Shown one piece after another: positions 53,838 to 62,653 of a stretch of 64,000 bases of DNA. A program made the position numbers and the translations under genes. Below the pieces are notes generated by a model. That model ran no database searches and had not been told where the DNA came from. It worked only from the letters and a program-made list of their open reading frames with translations. Within the stretch, counting starts at the first letter, position 1. Each line of letters begins with the position of its first letter. The DNA is taken from the NCBI GenBank assembly GCA_016874005.1, contig VGVQ01000008.1, positions 97,463 to 161,462 of the forward strand, in the 5' to 3' direction. This DNA is from Gemmatimonadota bacterium. GTDB taxonomy: Bacteria; Gemmatimonadota; Gemmatimonadetes; Gemmatimonadales; GWC2-71-9.

Positions 53838-55186
53838 CAGTGGGCCCCTCCTTTCCGCCGGGGCATCGGTATCATCTCCTTGATTTCCTGGATCGCCACG
53901 ACCGGGAAGGTCCGCGCGAACAGCAGGAAGTACATCCCGAACCAGCCGAACGATCCGATCAGAATGCCCCAATCCGCCCAGGTGGGGTTGAGCTGGCCCC
54001 AGGCGTAGGGGAGGAAGTCATTGGACAGCGATGAGGCGATGATCACGTACCGTTCGAACCACATCCCGACGTTGATGAAGATCGAGATGATGAACAGCGC
54101 GGTCAGGTTGGTCCGAATCTTCTTGAACCACAACAGCTGCGACACGAAGGCGTTGCAGATGATCATCGACCACCCGGCCCACCATTGGGGGCCGAAAGCC
54201 CGACGCCAGAAGGTGGTTTGTTCGAAGATGTTCGAACTGTACCAGGCGACGAAGTACTCCATCGCGTAGGCATAGAACAGAATCGAGCCGGTGAGGAGCG
54301 TCAGCTTGGCGAGGTTGTCGAAGTGATACTCGGTGATCATGTGCTCGATCTTGAGCACCTTGCGGAGCGGAATCACCAGCGTGAGCACCATCCCGATGCC
54401 CGAGTAGATCGCCCCGGCCACGAAATACGGCGCGAAGATGGTCCCGTGCCACCCCGGCACGATGGACATGGCGAAGTCCCAGGACACCACGGAGTGCACC
54501 GAGAGCACCAGCGGGGTCGCGAGGGCCGCCAGATAGAGGTAGCCACGGGTGTAGTTGCGCCACTGCGAATCCGCCCCGGTCCACCCCAAGGACAGCGCCC
54601 CATAGAGCTTCCGCCGCCAGCCGGTCACCTTGTCGCGGACCGCCGCGATGTCCGGGATCAGCCCGACACAGAGGAAGGTGGTCGAGACCGTGAGGTAGGT
54701 GGAGATGGCGAAGACGTCCCAGATCAGCGGCGACTTGAAGTTCGGCCAGAGAAACCGCTGGTTGGGATACGGCAGCAGCCAGTAGAAGATCCATTGGCGG
54801 CCGATGTGGATGATCGGAAACAACCCCGCCGTCATGACGGCGAACACGGTCATTGCCTCGGTCGACCGGTACACCGCCGTCCGCCACGGCGACCGGAACA
54901 GGAACAGGATCGCCGAGATCAAGGTGCCGGCGTGGCCGATACCGACCCAGAAAACGAAGGTGGTGATGTAGACGGACCAGAAGACGGGAGGAGCGTAGCC
55001 CGCCAGTCCGAGGCCATCCTTGAGCAGCATGACGAAGGTCGCCACCCCGACGAGAAACATCCCGACCGCCGAGAACAACGCGAGGTAGTAGCCCCGGCTG
55101 GGCGTTTCGAGGGTTCGGACGACGTCTCGGGTGACGTCCGCGTGGGACATCTTCGGATGCGGATGATCGTGCGCGACGGACGTCAT
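53837..55186 (-). CDS. actC: Alternative complex III, quinol-binding membrane subunit ActC (NrfD-like)
   Basis: A 449-residue NrfD/PsrC-type membrane subunit with about ten helices. It begins with a His-rich cytoplasmic stretch (MTSVAHDHPHPKMSHADV) and has the blocks FWVGIGHAGTLISAILFLFRSPWRTAVYRSTEAMTVFA, LFPIIHIGRQWIFYWLLPYPNQRFLWPNF and SVHSVVSWDFAMSIVPGWHGTIFAPYF, all typical of ActC, the main quinol-oxidising and possibly proton-moving subunit. The ATG lies two bases after the actB stop; that stop is inside the recurrent word CGTTAGGC. Confidence 0.92.
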   Translation of the reverse strand: MTSVAHDHPHPKMSHADVTRDVVRTLETPSRGYYLALFSAVGMFLVGVATFVMLLKDGLGLAGYAPPVFWSVYITTFVFWVGIGHAGTLISAILFLFRSPWRTAVYRSTEAMTVFAVMTAGLFPIIHIGRQWIFYWLLPYPNQRFLWPNFKSPLIWDVFAISTYLTVSTTFLCVGLIPDIAAVRDKVTGWRRKLYGALSLGWTGADSQWRNYTRGYLYLAALATPLVLSVHSVVSWDFAMSIVPGWHGTIFAPYFVAGAIYSGIGMVLTLVIPLRKVLKIEHMITEYHFDNLAKLTLLTGSILFYAYAMEYFVAWYSSNIFEQTTFWRRAFGPQWWAGWSMIICNAFVSQLLWFKKIRTNLTALFIISIFINVGMWFERYVIIASSLSNDFLPYAWGQLNPTWADWGILIGSFGWFGMYFLLFARTFPVVAIQEIKEMIPMPRRKGGAH

Positions 55187-55188
55187 CG

Positions 55189-58188
55189 TTAGGCCTCCGC
55201 TCCGGGAACGACCCTGGCCAGATAGGTCACGGCCGGTCGGACGTTGATCTCTTCGAGCACGTGGTAGCCTCGGGGGTTCTGGGCCGCCTGAACGACCTTG
55301 GCCGCCGGGTCGTTCATATTGCCGAAGGCAATGGCACCCGACGGGCAGGCCTGGGCGCAGGCGGTGGTGACGTCGCCGTCCCGCAAGGGACGGTCCTCGA
55401 GCCGAGCCCGGTGCTGGGCGCCCCGGATCCGCTGGATGCAGAAGGTGCATTTCTCCATCACGCCGCGGGCTCGGACGGTGACCTCGGGGTTGAGCTGGAG
55501 GTTCAGCGGCTCCGGGAACGCCAGCTTGGCATAGGCGTACCAGTTGTAGTAGCGGACCTTATAGGGGCAGTTGTTGGCGCAATACCTCGTGCCGACGCAG
55601 CGGTTGTAGACCTGACCGTTCAGGCCGTCGGTGGTGTGGTAGGCGGCGTAGACCGGGCAGACCGGCTCGCAGGGGGCGTTGTCGCAGTGCTGGCAGAGCA
55701 TCGGAATGATGCTGGCCTTGAACGGCTCGCCGTCCTCGCCACCCTCGAAGTATCGCTCGATCCGCATCCAGCTCATTTCCCGGCCGCGAAGCACGTCGGC
55801 CTCGCCGACGAACGGGATGTTGTTCTCGGCGTAACAGGCGGTGACGCAGGCGGAACAACCGGTGCAACGGGACAGGTCGATCACCATGCCCCACATCGGG
55901 TGCTCGGCCGCGTAGTCGCCGAACTTCCGCGCCTCGACCTGGGCTTCGCGGAATCCGGTGATCGCCTCGAGTTCCCGCTCGGTGTTGATCTCGTGATGTC
56001 CCTTGCCCAGTTCCTCGTAGGCCTGCTTCAGCGTCAGGCCACGGGCGGCCAACGAGGCCGGGATCGACTCGGTGATGCCCCGGCCCAACTCGCGGGGGTT
56101 GCCGTCGGTCCGGGCCAACTTCTTGAACCCGCCGGTCTTCTCGACCCGAACCTTGGTGGAGAGATACGGCAGAAACCCTTGGCCGTCTTGGGCCGAGAGG
56201 AGGTCCAAGGCGTTGGCTCCCCGGCCCTTGGCATACTCGCCGTACTCGGAGTGACCGAGACCGAGCGGCATCGCGACGACATCCGGCCGAATGCCTCCGT
56301 AAATGAAGATCGGCGCCTCGATCGAGCCGGTCGTCGAGGTGAGTCGGACGATTTCGCCGTCCCGCACATCCCAGCGCTTGGCCGTTTCGGGGTTGACCTC
56401 GACCCACGACTGCCAGGTCATCTTGGTGACCGGGTCGGGGTTCTCGAGCAACCACGGGCGATTGGCGCCCCGTCCGTCGTAGTACATGCTGCTCGGATAC
56501 GGGGCGAAGACCACCTCGCCATCGCCGTCGATCTGGGTCGGCCCACCGATCGTGATGTTGCCGGCCAACCGGACCGTCGCCGCTGGGGCTGGCCCGAACA
56601 CTCCACCGCGCTGCAACGCTTCTCGCCAGAAGGCGGCCGGGTCGGCCCCCCGCGCGCGGGCCAGCTCGGCCCAACGATTCTGGAGATGGACCTGGTAGGA
56701 GGGCACCGCGAACTGCTGGGCGAGCAGCCCACCGAGTTTCCGGGCCACCTGGAGGAGCACGTCGCCAGTGGCGACGTTCCGGTAGACCGGCTCCATGACC
56801 GGCTGGATCAGGCCCGCCAGGTGATTGCGTCCGCCCCCGGCATCGTCCCAGCGTTCGAGCGGGTGGAGATTCGGGATCAGCAAGTCGGAACCGGCGGCGG
56901 TCTCGTCGAAGAAGAGCGAGGTGCTCGCCTTGAAGCGGACCCGATCCCAGGCAGCTTTGAACCCCCCGGCCCGCGGCACCGTGAACAGCGGGTTGGCTTC
57001 GTGCACCAGGAGCACGTCGATCTCGCCGGCCGCCATCGACCGCTCGAGCGCCGCGAGGGCGCCGTAGCCGTCGCCACCTTTGACCCCCGCCCCGAACTTG
57101 ACCGTGGTGCCGACATTGCCGGCGACGTAGTTCAAGACGTGGACCGCCGCACACAGATCGATCGCGCCTCGGTGCTGGGCCCCGATTCCACCGGCCACCG
57201 CGAGGCTCGGCGCGGCGGCGGCGAACTCGTCGATCAGCTTGGTGATGGCTTCCGCCGAGAGCCCGGTGTCCTCTGCCACCTTGGCGACGGTGTACGGCGC
57301 CAGTACGACACTCAGCGCCCCGGCATCGACTGGGGCACGGCCGCGCGCCAGAAGCGCGTTGGCCATTCCGAGGGCGAGCGAGACCTCCGATCCGGGAGTC
57401 GGTGCCAACCATTGGTCGGCGTTGATCCCGGTGAGATTCGCCCGGGGCCCGACGTAGACCGACTTGGCGACGGTTCCGCGCTCGAAGCCGCGGGCGGCCG
57501 CGAAGCCGCGCTGGTTCTCGATCGGAGTATGCCAGGTCTCGAGGAAGTCGGCGCCGAAGGAGAGAACGAACTGGGCCGCCGCGAAATCGTGGACCGGGAT
57601 CTCGTCCTGTCCGAAGACCGACCGACTCGCCAACCGGAGGGGCTCGTGATCGAGCGCCTGGTAACGAACCAAGCGCCCTCCCAGCGCGGTGACCCAGCTT
57701 TCGAGCAGGGTGTCGAAGGTGCCCGGTCCGGCGCCGCTGATGACCGCGACCCGATTCCCGGCGGTTCGCAATTCGGCGGCGAGCCGATCGATGGCCTCGT
57801 TCCAGAGGATCTCCCGGTGACCGGACCCGTGGCGGGCCATCGGGAACTTGAGCCGACCCGGGTTATAGAGCCCCTGCAACCCGGCCTGGCCCCTGGCGCA
57901 GATGGAGCCGGCGTTGATCGGATGCTCGGGGTTGCCCTCGAGCTTGATCGCCCGGGCCTCGCGGGTGACCACGTGGAGCCCGCATCCGGCCGGGCACTCG
58001 GTACAAGTACTGGCGTACGTCGTCGGGAGGCCGGGTACCTGGTCGGGGTCCTGGACCAGGTACGGGATCAGCTTCTCGACCTTGCCGGTACTGCAGCCGC
58101 CCAGCGCGGCGGCCCCGGCGCTCGAAACGCCCATGACGGTGAGAAACCGGCGCCGATCGATCGGATCGCGCGTGGTGTGGTCAGACAT
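55189..58188 (-). CDS. actB: Alternative complex III, iron-sulfur subunit ActB (molybdopterin oxidoreductase-like fused to FeS domain)
   Basis: A 999-residue fused protein. A Tat-type leader (R12-R-R-F-L) is followed by a lipobox with Cys32. The first two thirds resemble molybdopterin oxidoreductases (CTECPAGCGLHV, NPEHPINAGSICARGQAG), although in known complexes this part holds no molybdenum. The last third is a HybA-like ferredoxin domain with four Cys clusters (CTGCSACVTAC, CQHCDNAPCEPVC, CVGTRYCANNC, CTFC...CAQAC) for one [3Fe-4S] and three [4Fe-4S] centres in the known complexes. ATG 58188 has a G-rich Shine-Dalgarno; a TTG four codons upstream is less likely. It carries electrons from ActC to ActA. 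Confidence 0.93.
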   Translation of the reverse strand: MSDHTTRDPIDRRRFLTVMGVSSAGAAALGGCSTGKVEKLIPYLVQDPDQVPGLPTTYASTCTECPAGCGLHVVTREARAIKLEGNPEHPINAGSICARGQAGLQGLYNPGRLKFPMARHGSGHREILWNEAIDRLAAELRTAGNRVAVISGAGPGTFDTLLESWVTALGGRLVRYQALDHEPLRLASRSVFGQDEIPVHDFAAAQFVLSFGADFLETWHTPIENQRGFAAARGFERGTVAKSVYVGPRANLTGINADQWLAPTPGSEVSLALGMANALLARGRAPVDAGALSVVLAPYTVAKVAEDTGLSAEAITKLIDEFAAAAPSLAVAGGIGAQHRGAIDLCAAVHVLNYVAGNVGTTVKFGAGVKGGDGYGALAALERSMAAGEIDVLLVHEANPLFTVPRAGGFKAAWDRVRFKASTSLFFDETAAGSDLLIPNLHPLERWDDAGGGRNHLAGLIQPVMEPVYRNVATGDVLLQVARKLGGLLAQQFAVPSYQVHLQNRWAELARARGADPAAFWREALQRGGVFGPAPAATVRLAGNITIGGPTQIDGDGEVVFAPYPSSMYYDGRGANRPWLLENPDPVTKMTWQSWVEVNPETAKRWDVRDGEIVRLTSTTGSIEAPIFIYGGIRPDVVAMPLGLGHSEYGEYAKGRGANALDLLSAQDGQGFLPYLSTKVRVEKTGGFKKLARTDGNPRELGRGITESIPASLAARGLTLKQAYEELGKGHHEINTERELEAITGFREAQVEARKFGDYAAEHPMWGMVIDLSRCTGCSACVTACYAENNIPFVGEADVLRGREMSWMRIERYFEGGEDGEPFKASIIPMLCQHCDNAPCEPVCPVYAAYHTTDGLNGQVYNRCVGTRYCANNCPYKVRYYNWYAYAKLAFPEPLNLQLNPEVTVRARGVMEKCTFCIQRIRGAQHRARLEDRPLRDGDVTTACAQACPSGAIAFGNMNDPAAKVVQAAQNPRGYHVLEEINVRPAVTYLARVVPGAEA

Positions 58189-58287
58189 GTGATTCCCCAA
58201 GGAAGCGGGAGGACGCCGCGGCCCGATCGGGATCCGGCGACGACGAGGGGAGCACGGCGCTGGCCGCGCCAGTCCGCGGGCCGACGA

Positions 58288-58884
58288 TCAGTAATGGCAC
58301 GCGGTGCAATCCCGGTTGACGTTGCGCTCCACGTGGCAACTGATGCAGAAACCCATGTTGTTGATGTTGTTCACCTTGAAGACCTGGGGCATCCGGGCCA
58401 CGTCACCATGACAGGTGCCGCAGGCGTTCGGCCCCATCGCCTTGACGTGGCGCATGTGGGGGAAATGGGCGTGCTTTGCCAAGGTGTGGATCCGAACCCA
58501 CTGCACTGGCCGTTTCTCGCGCCACGCGTCGCGAAGCTTCTTGATCTCGGCCCGGTGGCTGCTGTCGCTGCCGCCGATGGCCAAATGGCATCCCATGCAG
58601 GTCTGCATGGTGGGGATGCCCGGCTCGCTGGTCACCCCAACCGAGTAGTGGCAATACTGGCACTGCATCTTGAACTGGCCGGAGTGGATATCGTGCCGGA
58701 AGAAGATCGGTTGCTTCGGCCCCTTGAGCGCCGCGGAGTCGGCGACCGTTAGGCGAGGCGCGACGACCGAATCCGGCGGCGCGGGTGGCGCGGGCTGCTG
58801 CGCCGAGGTCGACCGGGGCGGAGCGAGCGCCACCACGGCGACCAGCGCCGTGACTGCCACCCCCGCTACCAAGAGCTTACGCAT
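58288..58884 (-). CDS. actA: Alternative complex III, pentaheme cytochrome c subunit ActA
   Basis: A 198-residue exported or membrane-anchored multiheme cytochrome. An N-terminal helix MRKLLVAGVAVTALVAVVALAP is followed by five C-x-x-C-H heme sites at residues 75-79, 96-100, 155-159, 180-184 and 193-197. Five c-type hemes is the known ActA stoichiometry. The ATG at 58884 is preferred over a TTG at 58917. It is the first gene of the operon, and a CRP/FNR-type palindrome lies 37 bp upstream. Confidence 0.92.
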   Translation of the reverse strand: MRKLLVAGVAVTALVAVVALAPPRSTSAQQPAPPAPPDSVVAPRLTVADSAALKGPKQPIFFRHDIHSGQFKMQCQYCHYSVGVTSEPGIPTMQTCMGCHLAIGGSDSSHRAEIKKLRDAWREKRPVQWVRIHTLAKHAHFPHMRHVKAMGPNACGTCHGDVARMPQVFKVNNINNMGFCISCHVERNVNRDCTACHY

Positions 58885-58920
58885 GCGTATGGGTCCGCCA
58901 ATACGTAGGTGAACCAACCA

Positions 58921-58938
58921 TTGTGAATCTTTTCACGA
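58921..58938. promoter_or_regulatory. CRP/FNR-type palindromic operator upstream of the act operon
   Basis: TTGTGAATCTTTTCACGA has TGTGA-N6-TCACG, one mismatch from the perfect copy at 48925-48942 in the symmetric arms. It precedes actA by 37 bp. Finding the same operator before a cupredoxin and before complex III suggests one regulator for periplasmic electron transfer. Confidence 0.7.
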
Positions 58939-59057
58939 GACCGGGAGGGCGCGCAAGTGCAAGCGCACCAGGGCGCAAGGCCGCGGGAAAAATACCGGAC
59001 CTCGGCCGCCAGACAAGACGTCGCGTCCCCGAGAAACGGGAGTCTCTTGATCGGGGT

Positions 59058-59858
59058 TCATGGCTCGGGACTGCTCGCGCCACCAGGGCGGCGCAGTCGC
59101 TCCGGCAGCTCGCCGAGGACCCCGTGCCGCTCCAAATAGTGAACGGTCTCGAGCGCCACGGCACGCAGCAGCTTCGCTTCCCTGCTGTCGAGATCGGCCC
59201 GGAACCACGCCTCCCGGAGAGAGCGGATGACGTTTTCCGCGCTCCGGCTCTTGAAAAAGTCGACCGCGCACAACGCCCGCTCCCAGTCGTGAAACAGCCG
59301 CTCCATTTCGCCGGCCTTGGCCGCCCCGTCGGCCCGGCGCCGGGGCGGCTTGCGAGGCTGGTCGAGCCCCTCGCGATCGTTCCAGCATTCGTAGGCCATG
59401 ATGGCGACGGCCTGGGCGAGGTTCAGCGACCGATGGGCGGGGTTGGTCGCGATCGTCACCAGCGCGTGACACTGATCGAGTTCCTCGTTGCTGAGCCCCT
59501 TGTCTTCCCGGCCAAATACCAGGGCGACGGGTCCCTCGCTGCTGCGGTCCCCCAGGGTCGCCGCCGCCTCCCGAGGCCGCACCAATCCGCGCTTGGCTGC
59601 CCGTTCTCGAGCCGTCAGCGCGACCGTATAGGTGCAGTCGGCAACCGCCTCGGCCAGCGTCGAGAAGATCCGGCAGCGGTTGACCAGGTCGCCAGTGTTG
59701 TGGGCGATCCCCTCGATCCGGTATGGGTCGAAGACCGCCGGCTTCACCAGCCGGACGTACTCGACCCCGAAGTTCTTGGCGATCCGGAAGGTCGCCGCGA
59801 TGTTGACGAGATCCTGCGGTTCGACGAGCACGATCGTCGGCGGAGAAGCGGCCGTCAT
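59058..59858 (-). CDS. trmJ: tRNA/rRNA 2'-O-methyltransferase, TrmJ-like (SPOUT)
   Basis: A 266-residue SPOUT methyltransferase. Motif 1 appears as LVEPQDLVNIAATFRIAKNFGV with the NxAAxxR pattern, motif 2 as GPVALVFGREDKGLSNEEL, and motif 3 as VTIATNPAHRSLNLAQAVAIMAYECW. This combination with a C-terminal helical extension (SAENVIRSLREAWFRADLDSREAKLLRAVALETVHYLERHG) fits TrmJ, which methylates the ribose of nucleotide 32 in tRNA. The ATG overlaps the pilT stop as ATGA. Confidence 0.88.
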   Translation of the reverse strand: MTAASPPTIVLVEPQDLVNIAATFRIAKNFGVEYVRLVKPAVFDPYRIEGIAHNTGDLVNRCRIFSTLAEAVADCTYTVALTARERAAKRGLVRPREAAATLGDRSSEGPVALVFGREDKGLSNEELDQCHALVTIATNPAHRSLNLAQAVAIMAYECWNDREGLDQPRKPPRRRADGAAKAGEMERLFHDWERALCAVDFFKSRSAENVIRSLREAWFRADLDSREAKLLRAVALETVHYLERHGVLGELPERLRRPGGASSPEP

Positions 59859-61300
59859 TCTCCGACAGGCAGGGCGTGGCCGCGGGCTTTGAGCATCTGG
59901 ACAATCGCGGGCTTGTCGACGGCCTTGAAGTGGGCTTCCTTCGCCTCGACCGTCCCCCGCTCGACCAGCTCGATCAAGGCGTCGTTCTTGGTGATCATGC
60001 CCAGCTTCCGCCCGGTCTGGATGATGGACGGGATCTGAAAGGTCTTGCCTTCCCGGATCAGGTTGGCGATGGCCGGAGTGGACAGAAGCACCTCGTAGGC
60101 CGCGGCCCGGCCGCCCTTGACGGTGCGGCACAGCGTCTGGGCCACCACGCCCCGCAACGACTCGGCGAGCATCACTCGGATCTGGCTCTGGCGATCGGCC
60201 GGAAACTGGTCGATGATCCGATCGATCGTCGACGCGGCGGTGGTGGTATGAAGGGTGCCGAACACGAGATGGCCGGTCTCCGCGGTCTCGATCGCGATGG
60301 CGATGGTATCGAGGTCCCGAAGCTCGCCCACCAAGACGACATCGGGATCCTCTCGGAGCGCGGCGCGGAGGGCGCTCTTGAAGTCCTTGGTGTGGACCCC
60401 GACTTGCCGTTGGGTGACGATCGCCTTCTTGCTCTGGTGGACGAACTCGATCGGATCCTCGATCGTCAGCACGTGATCCGCCCGGGTCCGGTTGACGAGG
60501 TCGATCAATGCCGCCAGGGTCGTCGACTTGCCGGATCCGGTGGGGCCGGTGACGAGAACGAGCCCCTTGCTCAGCTGACAGAGGGCCTGCACCTCCTTGC
60601 TCAAGCCGAGTTCATCCACCGTCGGAATGGTGCTCCCGATCAGCCGGAACACCGCGAATGGGCCAAGCCGATCCCTCCCGGCGTTGCCGCGGAATCGGCC
60701 TTCGCCGGCCAGCTCGTAGGCGAAATCCGCGTCACCGGTCGCTTGCCACTTGGCGAAGTCCCCGGCCGGCATGACACTGCGGAGCATCGTCTCGATTTGC
60801 TCGGCGCTGGTCGCTGGGTGCTCGAGTGGTTGGAGATCGCCATTAACCCGCGCAACCGGCACCGCGCTGGTCCGAAGATGCAGGTCGCTGCCTCGAACCG
60901 AGGCCAGGGTGCGGAGCAGGGCCTCGATGCTGGCTCGGGGCGCGGTATCGCCGTTCCCGGCGGATGATGGGCCGGCGGGCGCCGCGACCGGCCGAGGCGG
61001 GAACAGCGCCCGGAGGGTCGCCCCGAGTCCCGCTTGATCCGGCTCGACCTGCACTTCGATGGCACCGTCTGGCGCCTCATAGGTGAAGGCGAACTCAACG
61101 GTCGAGGCGAGGCGGTCGGCCAAGTGACCCGGCGTGATTTCGCGAAGGAGGCCAACGACCTGCTGGGCGTTGAGCGGCTCCTTCGTCAACGGGCGTACCA
61201 TGCCGCTTTTTCGCAACGCGATCGGCTGGCCGACCTTGAGCCGGACCGCCTCGGCCGAGTGCTCCTTCATCACTTCGAGAAAGCGATCGAGCCTAGGCAC
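59855..61300 (-). CDS. pilT: Twitching motility ATPase PilT with duplicated N-terminal domain
   Basis: A 481-residue secretion/retraction ATPase. Walker A is G252-P-T-G-S-G-K-S, followed by the Asp box TIEDPIEFVHQSKKAIVTQRQVG, Walker B-type ALREDPDVVLVGELRD and the His box TGHLVFGTLHT. PilT powers type IV pilus retraction. It is about 120 residues longer than usual because the N-terminal PAS-like domain is present twice: residues 5-100 are a degenerate copy (LKVGQPIALRKSG), and the normal copy (SDLHLRTSAVPVARVNGDLQPL) follows at 125-220. Its start overlaps the preceding unknown gene by 8 bp. Confidence 0.9.
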   Translation of the reverse strand: MPRLDRFLEVMKEHSAEAVRLKVGQPIALRKSGMVRPLTKEPLNAQQVVGLLREITPGHLADRLASTVEFAFTYEAPDGAIEVQVEPDQAGLGATLRALFPPRPVAAPAGPSSAGNGDTAPRASIEALLRTLASVRGSDLHLRTSAVPVARVNGDLQPLEHPATSAEQIETMLRSVMPAGDFAKWQATGDADFAYELAGEGRFRGNAGRDRLGPFAVFRLIGSTIPTVDELGLSKEVQALCQLSKGLVLVTGPTGSGKSTTLAALIDLVNRTRADHVLTIEDPIEFVHQSKKAIVTQRQVGVHTKDFKSALRAALREDPDVVLVGELRDLDTIAIAIETAETGHLVFGTLHTTTAASTIDRIIDQFPADRQSQIRVMLAESLRGVVAQTLCRTVKGGRAAAYEVLLSTPAIANLIREGKTFQIPSIIQTGRKLGMITKNDALIELVERGTVEAKEAHFKAVDKPAIVQMLKARGHALPVGE

Positions 61301-61766
61301 GGGGCAAGCCCGCTGCTGGGCTGGCCAGCCGCAAATAACGGGCGTTGACGACCCGGACGCCGTCCGGAGCCCACACCGCGATGAACCCGCGACTGGCGTT
61401 CAGGAAGTCGAGAGCCCTGGGGCGATCGGGTGGCAGCTCGGACATGACGATCCCTTCTTGAACCGAGCCATCCGACAGCTCGAGTTCCAACTCGAACCGA
61501 TGGGCGGCCAGGGCCCGATCCGGGTCGTCAATGGCCGGCTGGGGCGGAAGTTGCAGATAGAGAACGTGCTCCTTGGCGATGAAGAGGGGGTGCCCCTCGT
61601 CGAGCACGAGGGCGAAGAACGGCTCCTCGCGATTGAGCATTTCCTCGGGTCGTTCGGGGCCGCCGTGCAATCGGGAGCCGGCTTGGAGATGAACTTCGCC
61701 CCGAAGCACCCGCCGGTTGGCGAGGTGAACCTCGACCCGAAGGCGCTCCGTGGTCCAGCCGCTCAT
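61293..61766 (-). CDS. Hypothetical two-repeat protein upstream of pilT
   Basis: A 157-residue soluble protein made of two similar halves. Each half has a beta-rich unit ending in a strand: LRVEVHLANRRVLRGEVHLQ...PLFIAKEHVLYLQLP in the first, and FELELELSDGSVQEGIVMSEL...VRVVNARYLRLASP in the second. The layout resembles a pair of Sm-like or barrel domains, possibly with a role next to PilT. I recognise no named family. The ATG overlaps the dehydrogenase stop (ATGA) and the end overlaps pilT by 8 bp, so translation is coupled on both sides. Confidence 0.65.
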   Translation of the reverse strand: MSGWTTERLRVEVHLANRRVLRGEVHLQAGSRLHGGPERPEEMLNREEPFFALVLDEGHPLFIAKEHVLYLQLPPQPAIDDPDRALAAHRFELELELSDGSVQEGIVMSELPPDRPRALDFLNASRGFIAVWAPDGVRVVNARYLRLASPAAGLPRA

Positions 61767-62653
61767 CCGCGAACCACCACCCCGACTCGCCGTTCGCTCA
61801 GGCGAATGGGCTCGAGGTAGTCGGCTTCCTCGCCTAACTCCCGGCGGGCCTCGCCGCTGAGTTGCCCGACCTGCTCGAGCAGCGGGACGGCGAGGTGGAG
61901 TTGCCGGGCGAGGCCGACCGCGATGCCGACATCCTTGTCCAACAGGGCAAGGCGAAAGGTCTTGGGCCAGGTGCCGTTGAGCACTCGAGCCGGAATCAGG
62001 GTTTCGCTCACGAACGACCGGCCACTCGAGGCGTTGATGACCTCGAGGCCGGTGCGGGCCGAGACCCCGGCCTTGACCATCGTGGTGAGCGCTTCGGCGA
62101 GGGAAAGGATGTTCGACGCGAGGAGGACCTGGTTGATCGCCTTGACGGTATCGCCGGCGCCAACGGGGCCGACGTGGACGATCAGTTTCGCGAACGTTTC
62201 GAGCACCGGCCGGGCCCGCTCGACGACATCAGGATCGTCGGCGCCGACCATGACCGTCAAGATCCCGGCCTCGGCGCCATTGGTGCCACCACTGACCGGG
62301 CAGTCGGCGAACCTCACCCCTCGGACTTCGAGATCGGCGGCCAGCCGTCGAGAGGTCGCGGCATCGCCGGAGGTGCAGTCGAGGAACAACGTTCCTGGTG
62401 ACAGGGCGTCCGCGACCCGGCAAGGTCCATGGAGCAGTTCGGCAACGTCGGCGGAGGTGGAGAGGCAGGTCACCACGACGTCCGCACCGCGAACCGCCTC
62501 CGCGGCGCCGGCGGCAACCCGACACCGCGCCTCGGCCGCGAACCGGTCGGCGACGCCGGCCGTGCGGTTCCAGACGGTCGTCGGGAATCGGGCGGCGAGC
62601 CGGGCAGCCATGGGCCGGCCAATGGCGCCCAAACCGAGGAACGCGACGTTCAA
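61763..62653 (-). CDS. NAD(P)-dependent beta-hydroxyacid dehydrogenase (3-hydroxyisobutyrate dehydrogenase-like)
   Basis: A 296-residue enzyme. The Rossmann motif GLGAIGRPMAARL sits at the start. The substrate motif DCPVSGGTNGAEAGILTVMVG, the catalytic-lysine region VGAGDTVKAINQVLLASNILSLAEAL and the DKDVGIAVGLA motif follow. It reduces or oxidises a 3-hydroxy acid, but the exact substrate (3-hydroxyisobutyrate, tartronate semialdehyde, or a sulfonate analogue) cannot be told. Translation begins at TTG 62653, which overlaps the ferritin stop as TTGA; no closer ATG is in frame. Confidence 0.85.
   Translation of the reverse strand: MNVAFLGLGAIGRPMAARLAARFPTTVWNRTAGVADRFAAEARCRVAAGAAEAVRGADVVVTCLSTSADVAELLHGPCRVADALSPGTLFLDCTSGDAATSRRLAADLEVRGVRFADCPVSGGTNGAEAGILTVMVGADDPDVVERARPVLETFAKLIVHVGPVGAGDTVKAINQVLLASNILSLAEALTTMVKAGVSARTGLEVINASSGRSFVSETLIPARVLNGTWPKTFRLALLDKDVGIAVGLARQLHLAVPLLEQVGQLSGEARRELGEEADYLEPIRLSERRVGVVVRG

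Noticed and set aside
55261..58752. Open frame of about 1160 codons on the plus strand opposite actB
   Set aside because: It mirrors the actB gene, whose Tat signal, Cys clusters and codon bias are clear; the antisense translation has no recognisable domain and is Arg/Gly/Val-rich, typical of GC-rich shadow frames.
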